Assembly (NCBI GenBank): GCA_022842065.1
Contig: JALHQH010000005.1
Span: forward strand, 1-64,000
Length of the DNA stretch: 64,000 nucleotides
Direction: 5' to 3'
Source: Caldilineaceae bacterium
GTDB lineage: Bacteria > Chloroflexota > Anaerolineae > Caldilineales > Caldilineaceae
Shown here: piece after piece, positions 18,590 through 27,855 of the stretch
Layout of the letters: the number at the start of each line of letters is the position of its first letter
Position numbering within the stretch: the stretch's first letter is position 1
Translations under genes and position numbers: made by a program
The notes under the pieces: generated by a model
What the model saw: only the letters and a program-made list of their open reading frames with translations
Told to the model about the DNA's origin: nothing
The model's database searches: none

Positions 18590-19249
18590 ATGCGCATGGC
18601 ACAATCGCGCTATGAATTCCGCCTGCCGCAACTGGGGCGCTTATTCCGGGTGCGCCCTAATTTTGTCCTGGTTGGCACCCTGCTCTGGGCCAGCCTTTAT
18701 GGTTGGCTGGGCTATCGGCTCTGGCTGGATGGGTTGCAGGCCGGTCTGCGGCTGAATCTCATCCTTACCTTGGGCCTGGTGGTGCTTGGCGTGGCGATTG
18801 TGCTGGCGTGGCGCAACATTGGCACCCGCTGGCTCAGTGGCTTCCGTAGCAGCGGCAAATGGGGCGCGCTTTCGCTACGGCAAATCCAGGCGATGGATCC
18901 CTTTGCCTTTGAAGAGTATGTGGCACAGCGGCTCTTTGCGCGCCAGGGTTACACGGTGATCAACACGCAGGACAGCAAAGATGGCGGCATTGATGTCCTC
19001 GTCACCGATCGCTATGGTCAGCAAGCGGTGGTGCAATGCAAACGTTATAAGGCTACCGTCGGCTCGGGCACGGTTCGCGAACTCTATGGCACGATGATCC
19101 ATACTGGTGCGGCGCGCGCTTTTCTCGTCACCTCTAGCACGATCAGCGATGACGCCCGCAAATGGGCGGCTGACAAGCCAATCACCCTGATCGACGGCAA
19201 ACGGCTGGTGGAATTATCGCGCGCCGCCCCTGGGTTGACTCAGTTTTAG
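18590..19249 (+). CDS. membrane-anchored Mrr-like restriction endonuclease-fold protein
   Basis: A 219-aa protein with two N-terminal transmembrane helices (residues about 26-48 and 53-76) and a C-terminal Mrr_cat nuclease domain. Catalytic elements: E in MDPFAFEEYVAQRLF, D in SKDGGIDVLV, and Q-x-K in AVVQCKRYK, followed by VGSGTVRELYGTM. This arrangement is the widespread membrane-tethered Mrr type, whose function (DNA cleavage at the membrane or restriction of incoming DNA) is not settled. The start overlaps the end of the preceding gene closely, so translation may be coupled. A 68-bp perfect palindrome follows the stop. Confidence 0.85.
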   Translation: MRMAQSRYEFRLPQLGRLFRVRPNFVLVGTLLWASLYGWLGYRLWLDGLQAGLRLNLILTLGLVVLGVAIVLAWRNIGTRWLSGFRSSGKWGALSLRQIQAMDPFAFEEYVAQRLFARQGYTVINTQDSKDGGIDVLVTDRYGQQAVVQCKRYKATVGSGTVRELYGTMIHTGAARAFLVTSSTISDDARKWAADKPITLIDGKRLVELSRAAPGLTQF

Positions 19250-19269
19250 GATTATTTTGATCTATCCAC

Positions 19270-19337
19270 GGCAGTGCGCCACTTGCCTCGTACGGGCACG
19301 ATATATCGTGCCCGTACGAGGCAAGTGGCGCACTGCC
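19270..19337. repeat. 68-bp perfect palindrome
   Basis: Both 34-bp arms are exact complements without a loop; the centre is ATA|TAT at 19303/19304. The inner part CGTACGGGCACGATATATCG resembles the GTAGGGACACG element at 4846-4903. It may also act as a terminator for the upstream gene, though no T tract follows. Confidence 0.8.
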
Positions 19338-19361
19338 TAAACAATCATGTGGAGTCTTTTT

Positions 19362-20096
19362 ATGCGTTCGCCACAAATTTTTGCCCACCGCGGGGCCAAA
19401 GCGGTTGCCCCCGAAAATACGATCCCGGCCTTTGCGCGTGCCCTGGAAATGGGCGTGGCGGGGATTGAGTTGGATATCCATTGCAGCAAGGATGGCAAGT
19501 TGGTGGTGATCCACGACGAAGCGCTGGATCGCACGACAACCAGCAGCGGAAATGTGGCCGACTTTACCGCCGCCGAACTGGCGCGGGTGGATGCCGGTAG
19601 CCGCTTCAGCCCAGCCTTTGCCGGTGTTGGGATTCCCACGTTGGATCAGGTCTTTGATCTAGTCGGCAACCGTTGCGTCGTCAATGTCGAAGTCAAGAGT
19701 GATGATCCCCTGGGCGGTGATCAGGTGGAAGGCTTGTTGGCGCAGATCAAGGATCGGGGGCTTTATGATCAGGTAATCGTCTCTAGCTTTAATCCGGTGG
19801 CGCTGATCAAAACCCGCTTTCTTGATCCTAAGGTGCGCTTGGGGTTGCTCTACTACCTGCCGCTGCCACCCTGGCTGCGCAAAGCCTGGTTCACGCCGAT
19901 TATGCAGCCTGAAGCCCTTCACCCCATGGCCCGCTTGGTCGACGAAGCACATATGACCTGGGCCCGCAGTCACAACTGCGCGGTCAACACTTGGACGGTC
20001 AACGATATTGCGGAAGCGAAACGGTTGGCCGCGCTCGGTGTTGATGTGATCATGAGTGATGTGCCTGATCAGATCATGGCCGCGCTGCAAAAGTAA
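19362..20096 (+). CDS. ugpQ: glycerophosphodiester phosphodiesterase
   Basis: Hydrolyses glycerophosphodiesters to glycerol-3-phosphate plus alcohol. Catalytic motifs: [14 protein letters not shown] (His and Arg), [20 protein letters not shown] (metal Glu/Asp and second His), VNVEVKS (Glu/Lys). The start at 19362 has GGAG 7 bp upstream; the in-frame ATG at 19347 has no ribosome-binding site. No signal peptide is present, so it is a cytosolic UgpQ-type rather than periplasmic GlpQ-type enzyme. The C-terminus ([21 protein letters not shown]) is canonical. It is followed 7 bp later by mevalonate kinase. Confidence 0.92.
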   Translation: MRSPQIFAHRGAKAVAPENTIPAFARALEMGVAGIELDIHCSKDGKLVVIHDEALDRTTTSSGNVADFTAAELARVDAGSRFSPAFAGVGIPTLDQVFDLVGNRCVVNVEVKSDDPLGGDQVEGLLAQIKDRGLYDQVIVSSFNPVALIKTRFLDPKVRLGLLYYLPLPPWLRKAWFTPIMQPEALHPMARLVDEAHMTWARSHNCAVNTWTVNDIAEAKRLAALGVDVIMSDVPDQIMAALQK

Positions 20097-20103
20097 CCGC
20101 CCT

Positions 20104-21048
20104 ATGACTATCGCCACTGCACCTGGAAAAATTATTTTGGTTGGTGAACATGCGGTTGTCTATGGGCAACCGGCCATTGCTGTCCCGGTCTGGGAGTTGG
20201 TGGCAACCGCGACGATTACCGATGGTGCGCCCGGCCACGGTTGTACACTGGTGGCGCGCGATCTCGACTTGACCCTGCGGCTGGCAACGGCGGCGGCGGA
20301 TGAGCCACTGGCGTTGGTGACCCGGCTGACGCTGGAGACGCTTGGCGTCGATCCCGATCCTGATTGGCAGATCGAACTGACCAGCCAACTGCCGATTGCC
20401 AGTGGCTTGGGTAGTGGGGCGGCGTTGAGCAGTGCGCTGGTGAAGGCGATCTACGCCCATGTTGGCCACGTGGTAACACCTACTCAGGTGAGCAGCTTGG
20501 TCTATGCCAGCGAACAACTCTACCACGGTACCCCCAGTGGCATTGATAACACGGTGATCGCTTATGGTCTGCCGCTCTGGTTTATCAAAGGGGCAACGCC
20601 CCTCGCCTTTACGCCGGGGGGATCCTTTACGATTGCGATTGCTGATAGTGGGATTCGGGCGCCAACGAAGGAGACGGTGGGTGATGTGCGCCAGGGCTGG
20701 CAGCGCGCGCCGCAACAGTACGAGCAGTGGTTCGCTGAAATCGGCGAAGTGGTGAGCGCGGCCCGCCAGGCCATCGCAACGGGTGATCAAAAGCAGTTAG
20801 GGGCCCTATTTAATCATAATCAGCAACTGCTGGAGCAGCTCGGTGTCAGTTCAACACCACTGGCAAAGCTCATCGCTGCCGCCCGCACGGCTGGCGCGGT
20901 GGGGGCAAAATTGAGTGGTGGCGGGCGTGGGGGTAATGTGATTGCCCTCGCGACTCCTCAGACGATTGCCGCCGTGTGCGCGGCCCTTTATGCCGCCGGC
21001 GCACAACAGGTGATCGTTACGACGCTGGCTGACGCACCCCTTCGCTAA
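20104..21048 (+). CDS. mvk: mevalonate kinase (GHMP family)
   Basis: Phosphorylates mevalonate, the entry step to isoprenoids in the mevalonate pathway. N-terminal TIATAPGKIILVGEHAVVYG is diagnostic. The GHMP glycine-rich ATP loop is LPIASGLGSGAALSSALV, the catalytic Asp region is HGTPSGIDNTVIAYG, and the C-terminal motif is GAKLSGGGRGGNVIAL. Length 314 aa. A mevalonate kinase in a bacterium with this gene set fits Chloroflexota that use the mevalonate rather than the MEP route. Its last 32 bp overlap the convergent response-regulator gene, so the two transcripts are antisense at their 3' ends. Confidence 0.9.
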   Translation: MTIATAPGKIILVGEHAVVYGQPAIAVPVWELVATATITDGAPGHGCTLVARDLDLTLRLATAAADEPLALVTRLTLETLGVDPDPDWQIELTSQLPIASGLGSGAALSSALVKAIYAHVGHVVTPTQVSSLVYASEQLYHGTPSGIDNTVIAYGLPLWFIKGATPLAFTPGGSFTIAIADSGIRAPTKETVGDVRQGWQRAPQQYEQWFAEIGEVVSAARQAIATGDQKQLGALFNHNQQLLEQLGVSSTPLAKLIAAARTAGAVGAKLSGGGRGGNVIALATPQTIAAVCAALYAAGAQQVIVTTLADAPLR

Positions 21049-21418
21049 GATAGACATCACCCGCAAGCACTTGTTCGATGGCATTGGCCAGTTCAATCGG
21101 ATTACCTTTGGTCACATAGCCGCTGGCCCCGGCGGCCAATGCCCGTTGCGCATAGGTTGATTCCTGGTGACCGGAGAGCATGAGACAATAGAGTTGGGGA
21201 TGTAATGCTTTTAGTTCACTGACCAGCACGATCCCGTTCATATCGGGCAGGGAAACATCAATCAACGCAATATCAATATCGGCGGGCATTTGCGCCAGTG
21301 CCTCTTGCGCCGTGGCGGCAGTGCCGCAGATCGTCAAATTCGTCAGACGACTGAGGAATTGTCTGATCATCTTCTGCATGAGCGGGTGATCCTCAATAAT
21401 ATAGATGTTGGCGGGCAT
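21017..21418 (-). CDS. stand-alone receiver-domain response regulator
   Basis: A 133-aa CheY-like receiver of the NarL type: acidic pocket IIEDHP, phospho-acceptor Asp in ALIDVSLPDMNG (about residue 54), switch Ser in CLMLSGHQES, and Lys in GYVTKGNP. There is no DNA-binding output domain; only a short tail (SEGVRQPAS) follows, although the sequence resembles the receiver half of NarL/LuxR regulators. GGGAG is placed before the ATG. It is the last gene of a minus-strand signalling group and its end overlaps mvk. The paralogue at 22490-22921 has the same organisation. Confidence 0.88.
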   Translation of the reverse strand: MPANIYIIEDHPLMQKMIRQFLSRLTNLTICGTAATAQEALAQMPADIDIALIDVSLPDMNGIVLVSELKALHPQLYCLMLSGHQESTYAQRALAAGASGYVTKGNPIELANAIEQVLAGDVYLSEGVRQPAS

Positions 21419-21594
21419 CGCCGCTCCCTTTCAACCGCGCTAAGTAAGACCAGTCGCTGATCACATAAAGCACTAGATTTAGACTGCGGGTAAAGTACTG
21501 CTTTGTTTTCCTCTGGTAATGATGTTCACCCACAAGTATTAAACATAATTCGCTGCGCGGCTAGTAGGAAATCTTCAATTGGCTGCCTCTTGCT

Positions 21595-22420
21595 TCACAC
21601 CCCAATCGGCGCAGAGATGATCACTGTTGTCCCTTGATCTGGGGCCGAATTGATGGTCATGTGTCCCCCAAAGAGCCCCAATCGCTCGCGTACACTAAAG
21701 AGGCCAAAACCGCCATTACGCGCGGCCTCAGCACTGGTGGGATGAAAGCCCCAGCCGCAGTCGCTGACGGTGCTCGCGATCTCGCCGTTCGGCGCTTCGG
21801 CCAGGGTAACCGTTGCTTGCTTGACCGCGGCATGTTTGATTACATTAAAAAGTAACTCGCGCACGATCTGAAAGAGGAGCACACGCATATCTTCCTGCGC
21901 AATCGGAAAGGCATGTTCGGCCTGTAAGGTTACGTGCAAGCCATTCACTTCTGCCATTTGCGTGGCTAGCCACTGGAGCGCATCGACCAGCCCTTCATCT
22001 TTTAGCACGGGAGGACTGAGATCAACTGTCAAGTGGCGGGTGGTCCGAATGGCATCGCCAAGCCATTGGTAGACTTCTTGCGCATAGTCGCCAATTAAGA
22101 TCCGCAGGTAGGGCCTGAAAGAAAGTGCGAATTGCCTCCACCCCACCGGCCGAGGCCCCAATTGCGGCGACGATGGGGCGCGGTATGTGCGTTGCTGGTC
22201 GACGCTGCTGCGCATGCATAGCAGTCTGATCAACCGTAGCCTGATCAATCGTGGTCTGGTCTACTGGTCTGGGCGTTACTTTTTCTGGGGCCAAGGTTGC
22301 CGGCGCATTACTTTGCGTGGCTGCGCTAGCTTGTTGAGGATCAAGGTCAGTTGCCATATGCGACTCGATGACAGTTTCGTGCGACCGTGAGCGCTGCGCC
22401 GGCTGATAGTTCGTTGGCAA
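21595..22420 (-). pseudogene. decayed CheB / histidine kinase fusion with internal deletion
   Basis: Two fragments in different frames. The 5' part (22420-22022 frame) has a Pro/Gln/Thr-rich N-terminus, then the start of a CheB methylesterase domain (PRPIVAAIGASAGGVEAIRT, FFQALPADL). It then breaks. In another frame the sequence continues as a NarL-type histidine kinase end: DAIRTTRHLTVDLSPPVLKD, the HATPase N-box RELLFNVIKHA, G1 DCGWGF and G2 GGFGLFSVRERLG. The H-box with the phospho-accepting His, any PAS or CheR modules and the rest of CheB are missing. The simplest reading is a long CheB-(CheR-PAS)-kinase gene that lost its middle; the join is near 22090-22115. The downstream 217-aa frame is still open but cannot autophosphorylate. 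Confidence 0.7.
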
Positions 22421-22489
22421 GGCGTAAAATCAACCGCTTGTTGGACCAACCGCTGTTTGGCTGCTGTGCGTTAATCACTTGCGCTGTGC

Positions 22490-22921
22490 TTAGATAAAAT
22501 GATGGAGCAGATCAACTTTGCGTAATTCTGCGCGCGCCGGCTCACTGAGGTAGATCTGGCCGTCCATGACGCGATCGATGGCCACCAGTAACTCTGCTGG
22601 TTCGCCTTTGGCGACATAGCCACGCGCCCCACTGTTGAGGGCCCGTTCGATGTAGGTTGCCTCTTCGTGACTGGAGAACATGAGACAGTGCAGGTCGGGG
22701 TGGCGGCGGCGCGCCTCACGGACAAAGTAAATCCCATCCATGTCGGGCAGGGCGACATCAACCAATACCAGGTCCGCCGGCTGGCTGGTCAAATCTTCAA
22801 GTGCGCTTTGCGCCGTGTTTGCCATGCCGCAGACGCGCAGATAGGGGATTCTGGTGAGAAATTCCCAGATCATTTGCCGCATGAACGGATGATCTTCGAC
22901 AATGTAGAGGTTAATAGGCAT
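22490..22921 (-). CDS. stand-alone receiver-domain response regulator (paralogue)
   Basis: A 143-aa NarL-type receiver without an output domain: acidic pocket YIVEDHP, phospho-acceptor Asp in LVDVALPDMDG, switch Ser in CLMFSSHEEA, and Lys in GYVAKGEP. The ATG at 22921 has AGGAG 7 bp upstream (GGAGCGGAGATG context); an upstream ATG at 22963 lacks one. It is about half identical to the receiver at 21017-21418 by inspection, so the two arose by duplication. It lies between the broken CheB-kinase and the large hybrid kinase and could receive phosphate from the latter. Confidence 0.88.
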   Translation of the reverse strand: MPINLYIVEDHPFMRQMIWEFLTRIPYLRVCGMANTAQSALEDLTSQPADLVLVDVALPDMDGIYFVREARRRHPDLHCLMFSSHEEATYIERALNSGARGYVAKGEPAELLVAIDRVMDGQIYLSEPARAELRKVDLLHHFI

Positions 22922-23080
22922 CTCCGCTCCTGTGCTCTTTTTACACCCAGTAAACCGTAGCATTCAGGCTCGCAGGCAGACTGTGATAAGGCAAATCTTG
23001 GCTGGATCTGCGGGCATCTCTGTCTGCTGGTGTACGCGGTGGTGGTTTACCGGCACTAAATACCTTTACACATATATATA

Positions 23081-23169
23081 ATCAGTAGAGCGCAGTGTAG
23101 TCTGCATCCTCAGCTGCAGACTACCGTTCGCAGCTGAGGATGCGAACTACACGTTGCGGTCTACTGATA
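23081..23169. repeat. long imperfect palindrome upstream of the receiver gene
   Basis: Arms of about 38 bp: ATCAGTAGA...TGTAGT...GCATCCTCAGCTGC against GCAGCTGAGGATGC...ACTACACG...TCTACTGAT, with a 12-nt loop. It occupies the spacer between the hybrid kinase 3' end and the upstream region of the receiver gene. No T tract is present. Confidence 0.6.
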
Positions 23170-23257
23170 ATGATATATCGTGAGGCCTAAATGCATTATC
23201 CCATAGAACATAACAGGGAAAGTGAGTTTGATCCTGATTGCACCGGCAGCGGACTGC

Positions 23258-26200
23258 TCACTCGTCCAGCAGGGCACGCACTTTTGCCAATAGCGTATGG
23301 GGAGCAAAGGGTTTCTGGAGGAAAGCGACTTCGGCCGTCAACAGGCCGTGGCGGACCACTGCATCATCGGTATAGCCGGAGGTGAAAAGCACCTTCACCG
23401 TGGGATAACGTTTTTTGAACTCTTCGGCCAATTCACGGCCGCTCATCTGTGGCATCACCACATCCGTCACCAAAAGGTGAAGTGGCCCGTGGTACTGCAC
23501 AACCAGGGCAAGGGCACTGGGGCCTGAGTCGGCGGCCAATACCGGGTAACCCGCTTCTTCCAAGGTAAATTGGACCAGATCGCGCACCATCTCCTCATCT
23601 TCAACCAGGAGGATCGTTTCATTGCCGTGCAGTGGTGCCGGGGTCATTTCTAGATTCTCCTCACTGCTCAGTAGCGTCTGTGTGGCGGGCAGATAGATCC
23701 TGAAGGTGGCGCCGGCATTGGGGGCGCTCTCCACGGTAATATCACCGCCACTCTGCTTAATAATGCCATAGACGGTAGAGAGACCTAGGCCGGTACCTTT
23801 GCCCTGTTCTTTGGTGGTGAAGAAGGGCTCGAAGATCTGGGTGCGGACACTCTCCGCCATGCCACAGCCGGTATCGGTGATGGCCAGACAGATATAAGGC
23901 CCAGCCGGCAATGTCGGCTGGCTGCTGTGTGGCAGTTGTAGCAGCTGCACGTTGCTGGTCTCCAGGGTCAACACCCCACCCGTGGGCATGGCATCGCGGG
24001 CGTTGACCACCAGGTTCATAATCACCTGCTCCATTCTGCCACTATCAACGGTGACCTGCCATAGTGTCGGCGCTAACACGGTGACCAGCAGGATATCTTC
24101 GCCGATCAGGCGCTCGAACATCCGCTGCAGATTGGTAATCACCCCGTTAAGTTCTACGATTGTCGGGGTCAACATCTGACGCCGGCTAAAGGAAAGCAGT
24201 TGATTGGTGAGATCTGCGGCCCGTTTGCCGGCGCGATTGATCTGATCAAGCTTATTAAAGAGTGGGCTATCATTCCCGATCTCGGCCAGTAACATGTCGC
24301 TGTAGCCTTGGATGACGGTCAGTAAATTATTAAAATCGTGGGCAACCCCGCCCGCCAACCGCCCGATCGTTTCCATTTTCTGCGATTGGTGAAGCTGCTC
24401 TTCTAACTGAGCGCGAGCCGCTTCGGCTGCTTTTTCTTGGGTGATATTACGATTGACGCCGATGCTACCTACCACCTTGCCGGCACTATCTTTGACCAGG
24501 GAAACCGTGCTCATGACCTGAAAACGTGTGCCATCTTTGTGTTGTTGGCTGACTTCCCCCTGCCAGACGCCGTGAGTCTGGAAATCGAGTAGCGCCTTAG
24601 CATTCGTCGTGTCATCGGTATATTCGTTCTTGATCATCTGCGTGAGTGGTTGGCCGATGGCTTCCGCCGCCGACCAGCCATAGAGCTGTTCGGCGCCACG
24701 ATTCCAGCTGGTAATGTTAAATTCGAGATCAGTGGCAATGACGGCCTCGTTAACATTAGCAAGCAGCGTGGCCTGATAGTGGATCTGGGCTTGGGCGCGT
24801 TTATGTTCAGTAATATCGGCCCCAAAGCCATACCAGAGCAGACTGCCATCGTCCGCACGTTCTGGTGACGCATGCGCTGCCATCCAGATCTCACCCTTTT
24901 CTGGGTGTTGGAGGCGAAATTCCAGGTAACTTGGTGCCAGTGATTCCATACTCGCCCTGATCATGGCAAAGGCCTGGGTCATATCGTCCGGATGCATATA
25001 GGTGAAGATTGGGTTTGCATCTTTGTGCAGATCCGCTGGATCTAACCCTAAAATTTCCTTTAATCTTGGACTACAGTACGGGATTGTCGCCGTACCATCG
25101 GCATCCATGCGAAAGATATAGATCAAGCCGGGCATGGAGGCGGCGATCTTGGCCAGCCGTTCCTGCTCCGCGCGCAGGGCATCTTCGATCGCTTTGCGTT
25201 CGGTAATGTCGTGCGCCGTGCCGATCAGTTTGATCGGACGGGTGCGCTGCTCATCCATGATGACTCTGACCTGCTGCTGGATGTGACGAATGGTGCCATC
25301 GGGCAGGATGATCCGATAGGTATATACATCCGACCGGCCTGCCCGTAGATTCGGCCAGGCCGCCGCCCGCAGCGTGCCAATGTCATCGGGATGGATGCGG
25401 TCGCGGTAGTGCGCCGTGGTAATTTCCGTCCCTGGTTCATACCCAAAGATGCGGCAACATTCAGCCGACCAAAACTGCGGCTCAATAAAGGCCAACTGTT
25501 CGTCTAACCCGACTTCCCAACTGCCAAAATGGGCGATCTGCTGCGCCGCCGCCATGTTCTCGGCGATTTCGCGCAGTGCCGCTTCGGCTCGTTTGCGTGC
25601 AGTCAGATCGACTAGGACATTGATCCCGCCAACCAGCGTGCCCTCATCATCAAAGAGTGGGGTTGGATAGACCGCCACAGGCACACTGTGCTGATTGGGA
25701 CGGACGGCGACTACTTCTTCCCCATAGAGCGGCCGCGCTTCCTGCAGGGCAACCGCCATGGCACATTGCTCAGGGGGTAAGGGTTGTCCATCTCGCTGCA
25801 ATTGCCACGCACCACACCAGCGGTCGTGCCCCAGCACTGGGTGGCGCCCCCAAAGTTTGGTCGCTGCTTCGTTGTAGAAGGTGAGATAACCCTGGGCGTC
25901 GGTGGTATAGACGGCCACCGGCAACGCGCTGATCAGCGTACGGTAGCGGCGTTCACTTTCGCGTAAAGCCTGCTCGGCCTGCCGGCGCTGGGTCAGCTCG
26001 GCTTGTAGATCGCGATAGAGCTGGGCATTACTAATGGCCAGTGCCGTGCGTTCGGCCACCTCTTGTAGCAAACGTAGCTCTTGCTCATTGAAAGGGCGGC
26101 TGTCCGGTTGTGTGCGCCAAAGGCCAATCAATCCCGTCGCCTGGCCACGTACCAGCAGGGGCATGATGATTATGCTATGAAAGGGGATCTGATCCAATAA

Positions 26201-27325
26201 CGGCCAGAAGTCGGGCTTCACCAATTGGCGCATTTGCTCTACGTCGAAGCTGGGCATAAAGAAGGGCTTGCCACTTTGCAAGAGCGCTTGCACGAACGAA
26301 GTTTCATCTAGCCGAAGTGGAAGGGCCGCAAGTGCCGTCTGTAGTAGGGCCATTGTTGCCGGATCGGCATCGTAAAGCGCGGCTGTCTCTAACCATTCAC
26401 CTGTGGCCGAGCGCAGGCGAATGACACAACTACTATTAAAGGCGGTCGCGATGGCGCGAACGGCGACTGCTGGTAAGGCCTGGTAATCCTGGCTGCTTTG
26501 GGCAAACCGATCGGCAAGTTCGGCGAGCAAAGCGAGCTGTTGGTTGTGGGCGTGTAACCGTGTTTCGAGCGCTTTCTGCGCCGTAACATCCTGGCTGATG
26601 CCGGCGAGCAACACCGGCTGTTGGTCGCTGCCTTCGCCATCAAAGTAGATGCGGGCTTGAATCGAAAGCCAGTGTATCGTCCCATCTGGATGAATAATCC
26701 GGTGTTCGATCAGCTGGCGCGCGCTGTTTGTCCCCGCGAACATGGCGGCAGTCTGCGCTTCTAATTGGCCCCGATCGGCCGGATAGATGTAATTGAGCAG
26801 ATCATCAAGGGCAACCACATCTGTTGTCAACCCGTAATGGCTGCGGGCGCGCTCATCAAGGTAAAGCTTGCGCGTGTGAAGGTGCAGCCGCCAATTGCCC
26901 AACTCGGCCGCTTCGTGGGCAAGCCGTAACCACTCTTCACTTTCGCGTGAAATCACATCCACGGTCGTGCGCACAGTCAGCTCATGGGCAATTGACAGTA
27001 AATGGCCGTCGCTGAGCTTTTGCGAACGGATTTCGACCGTAACCAATGTGCCGTCTTTGCACTGGAGGCGGCGTTGGCTCTGCACACTGTGGCCACGCTG
27101 CAACTCGTCAAGGTGGATCGACTGATTCATGAACTCTGCCGGCGGCAGCAATTCGAGCACAGAATGGGCCAGCAATTCGGCGCGGCTGTACCCCAACAGC
27201 CGGCAAGCCGCAGGATTGGCCTCCACCACGTATCCTGCTGGCGTGGTGACAAAGATGCTGTCCGCGGCCTGCGCAAAGATCTGGTGATATAGCTCTAATG
27301 TGTTCAATGGTTGTGCATGACTCAT
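23258..27325 (-). CDS. multi-PAS hybrid sensor histidine kinase with GAF and receiver domains
   Basis: A 1355-aa cytosolic hybrid kinase without transmembrane segments. Domains in order (approximate residues): PAS 8-120, PAS/PAC 130-250, GAF 265-440, PAS 455-575, PAS 590-715, PAS 725-845, PAS 850-970, HisKA 980-1045, HATPase 1090-1215, receiver 1235-1355. The H-box is [15 protein letters not shown] with His about 993. ATPase boxes are [17 protein letters not shown] and [13 protein letters not shown]. The receiver has Asp about 1286 in [13 protein letters not shown] and ends [21 protein letters not shown]. The repeated PAS and GAF modules suggest sensing of cytosolic signals such as redox, light or ligands, but no cofactor residue is diagnostic. 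It is probably linked to the adjacent receiver proteins. Confidence 0.93.
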   Translation of the reverse strand: MSHAQPLNTLELYHQIFAQAADSIFVTTPAGYVVEANPAACRLLGYSRAELLAHSVLELLPPAEFMNQSIHLDELQRGHSVQSQRRLQCKDGTLVTVEIRSQKLSDGHLLSIAHELTVRTTVDVISRESEEWLRLAHEAAELGNWRLHLHTRKLYLDERARSHYGLTTDVVALDDLLNYIYPADRGQLEAQTAAMFAGTNSARQLIEHRIIHPDGTIHWLSIQARIYFDGEGSDQQPVLLAGISQDVTAQKALETRLHAHNQQLALLAELADRFAQSSQDYQALPAVAVRAIATAFNSSCVIRLRSATGEWLETAALYDADPATMALLQTALAALPLRLDETSFVQALLQSGKPFFMPSFDVEQMRQLVKPDFWPLLDQIPFHSIIIMPLLVRGQATGLIGLWRTQPDSRPFNEQELRLLQEVAERTALAISNAQLYRDLQAELTQRRQAEQALRESERRYRTLISALPVAVYTTDAQGYLTFYNEAATKLWGRHPVLGHDRWCGAWQLQRDGQPLPPEQCAMAVALQEARPLYGEEVVAVRPNQHSVPVAVYPTPLFDDEGTLVGGINVLVDLTARKRAEAALREIAENMAAAQQIAHFGSWEVGLDEQLAFIEPQFWSAECCRIFGYEPGTEITTAHYRDRIHPDDIGTLRAAAWPNLRAGRSDVYTYRIILPDGTIRHIQQQVRVIMDEQRTRPIKLIGTAHDITERKAIEDALRAEQERLAKIAASMPGLIYIFRMDADGTATIPYCSPRLKEILGLDPADLHKDANPIFTYMHPDDMTQAFAMIRASMESLAPSYLEFRLQHPEKGEIWMAAHASPERADDGSLLWYGFGADITEHKRAQAQIHYQATLLANVNEAVIATDLEFNITSWNRGAEQLYGWSAAEAIGQPLTQMIKNEYTDDTTNAKALLDFQTHGVWQGEVSQQHKDGTRFQVMSTVSLVKDSAGKVVGSIGVNRNITQEKAAEAARAQLEEQLHQSQKMETIGRLAGGVAHDFNNLLTVIQGYSDMLLAEIGNDSPLFNKLDQINRAGKRAADLTNQLLSFSRRQMLTPTIVELNGVITNLQRMFERLIGEDILLVTVLAPTLWQVTVDSGRMEQVIMNLVVNARDAMPTGGVLTLETSNVQLLQLPHSSQPTLPAGPYICLAITDTGCGMAESVRTQIFEPFFTTKEQGKGTGLGLSTVYGIIKQSGGDITVESAPNAGATFRIYLPATQTLLSSEENLEMTPAPLHGNETILLVEDEEMVRDLVQFTLEEAGYPVLAADSGPSALALVVQYHGPLHLLVTDVVMPQMSGRELAEEFKKRYPTVKVLFTSGYTDDAVVRHGLLTAEVAFLQKPFAPHTLLAKVRALLDE

Positions 27326-27493
27326 TTATTCACCTAGAAAGGCTGTGAGATCTGCGATGACTGCGGCTCTTCACGACGAATGGTTGTGTAGCCGCCATGC
27401 TGCCATGATGCAGCGTAGCATAATGGTGAAGCAAGATCAATCAGCATTTGCCTCAAAGGTTTGACAATTTATCTTGTAGTGTAACTACTCAGG

Positions 27494-27545
27494 CCGCTCC
27501 TAGCCAGTCCGTGACTGGCGCCAGTCACGGACTGGCTAGGAGCGG
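27494..27545. repeat. 52-bp perfect palindrome
   Basis: CCGCTCCTAGCCAGTCCGTG and its exact complement meet at the centre GGC|GCC without a loop. It lies in the divergent spacer between the hybrid kinase and the aminopropyltransferase-like gene. Confidence 0.75.
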
Positions 27546-27710
27546 GCAGGTAGAGTATTTACCTTGTAGTTAGCTATCGGCAGGGGTGCAATGTTGTTTG
27601 TCGTCAGCCGGATGGGTATCTTATTATAACAAAATGTAATATATTTCACAATCTATCGCTTCTTTTGGAATAGAGCCGTTGTGCGGGCGCAACTTCGCTT
27701 GGCGGCAACC

Positions 27711-27778
27711 CGTATGCGTCGCACTGGTCGTCTGCGCACGAGATGACGAAACAACGCTTGGCCAGTGCGACGCATACG
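27711..27778. repeat. inverted repeat with 17-bp arms
   Basis: CGTATGCGTCGCACTGG (27711-27727) and its exact complement (27762-27778) are separated by 34 bp. It is located in the same divergent spacer and is unrelated in sequence to the 52-bp palindrome. Confidence 0.65.
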
Positions 27779-27808
27779 AATGGTACTTCAAGCCACCAGC
27801 GGCTTTTG

Positions 27809-27817
27809 TGGTACAAT
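27809..27817 (+). promoter_or_regulatory. extended -10 promoter element
   Basis: TG-G-TACAAT lies 38 bp before the GTG start of the aminopropyltransferase-like gene. No convincing -35 box is seen. Confidence 0.4.
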
Positions 27818-27855
27818 AGGCGTTGCTGCCGCGGCCAATCGAAGGGAATATTGCT

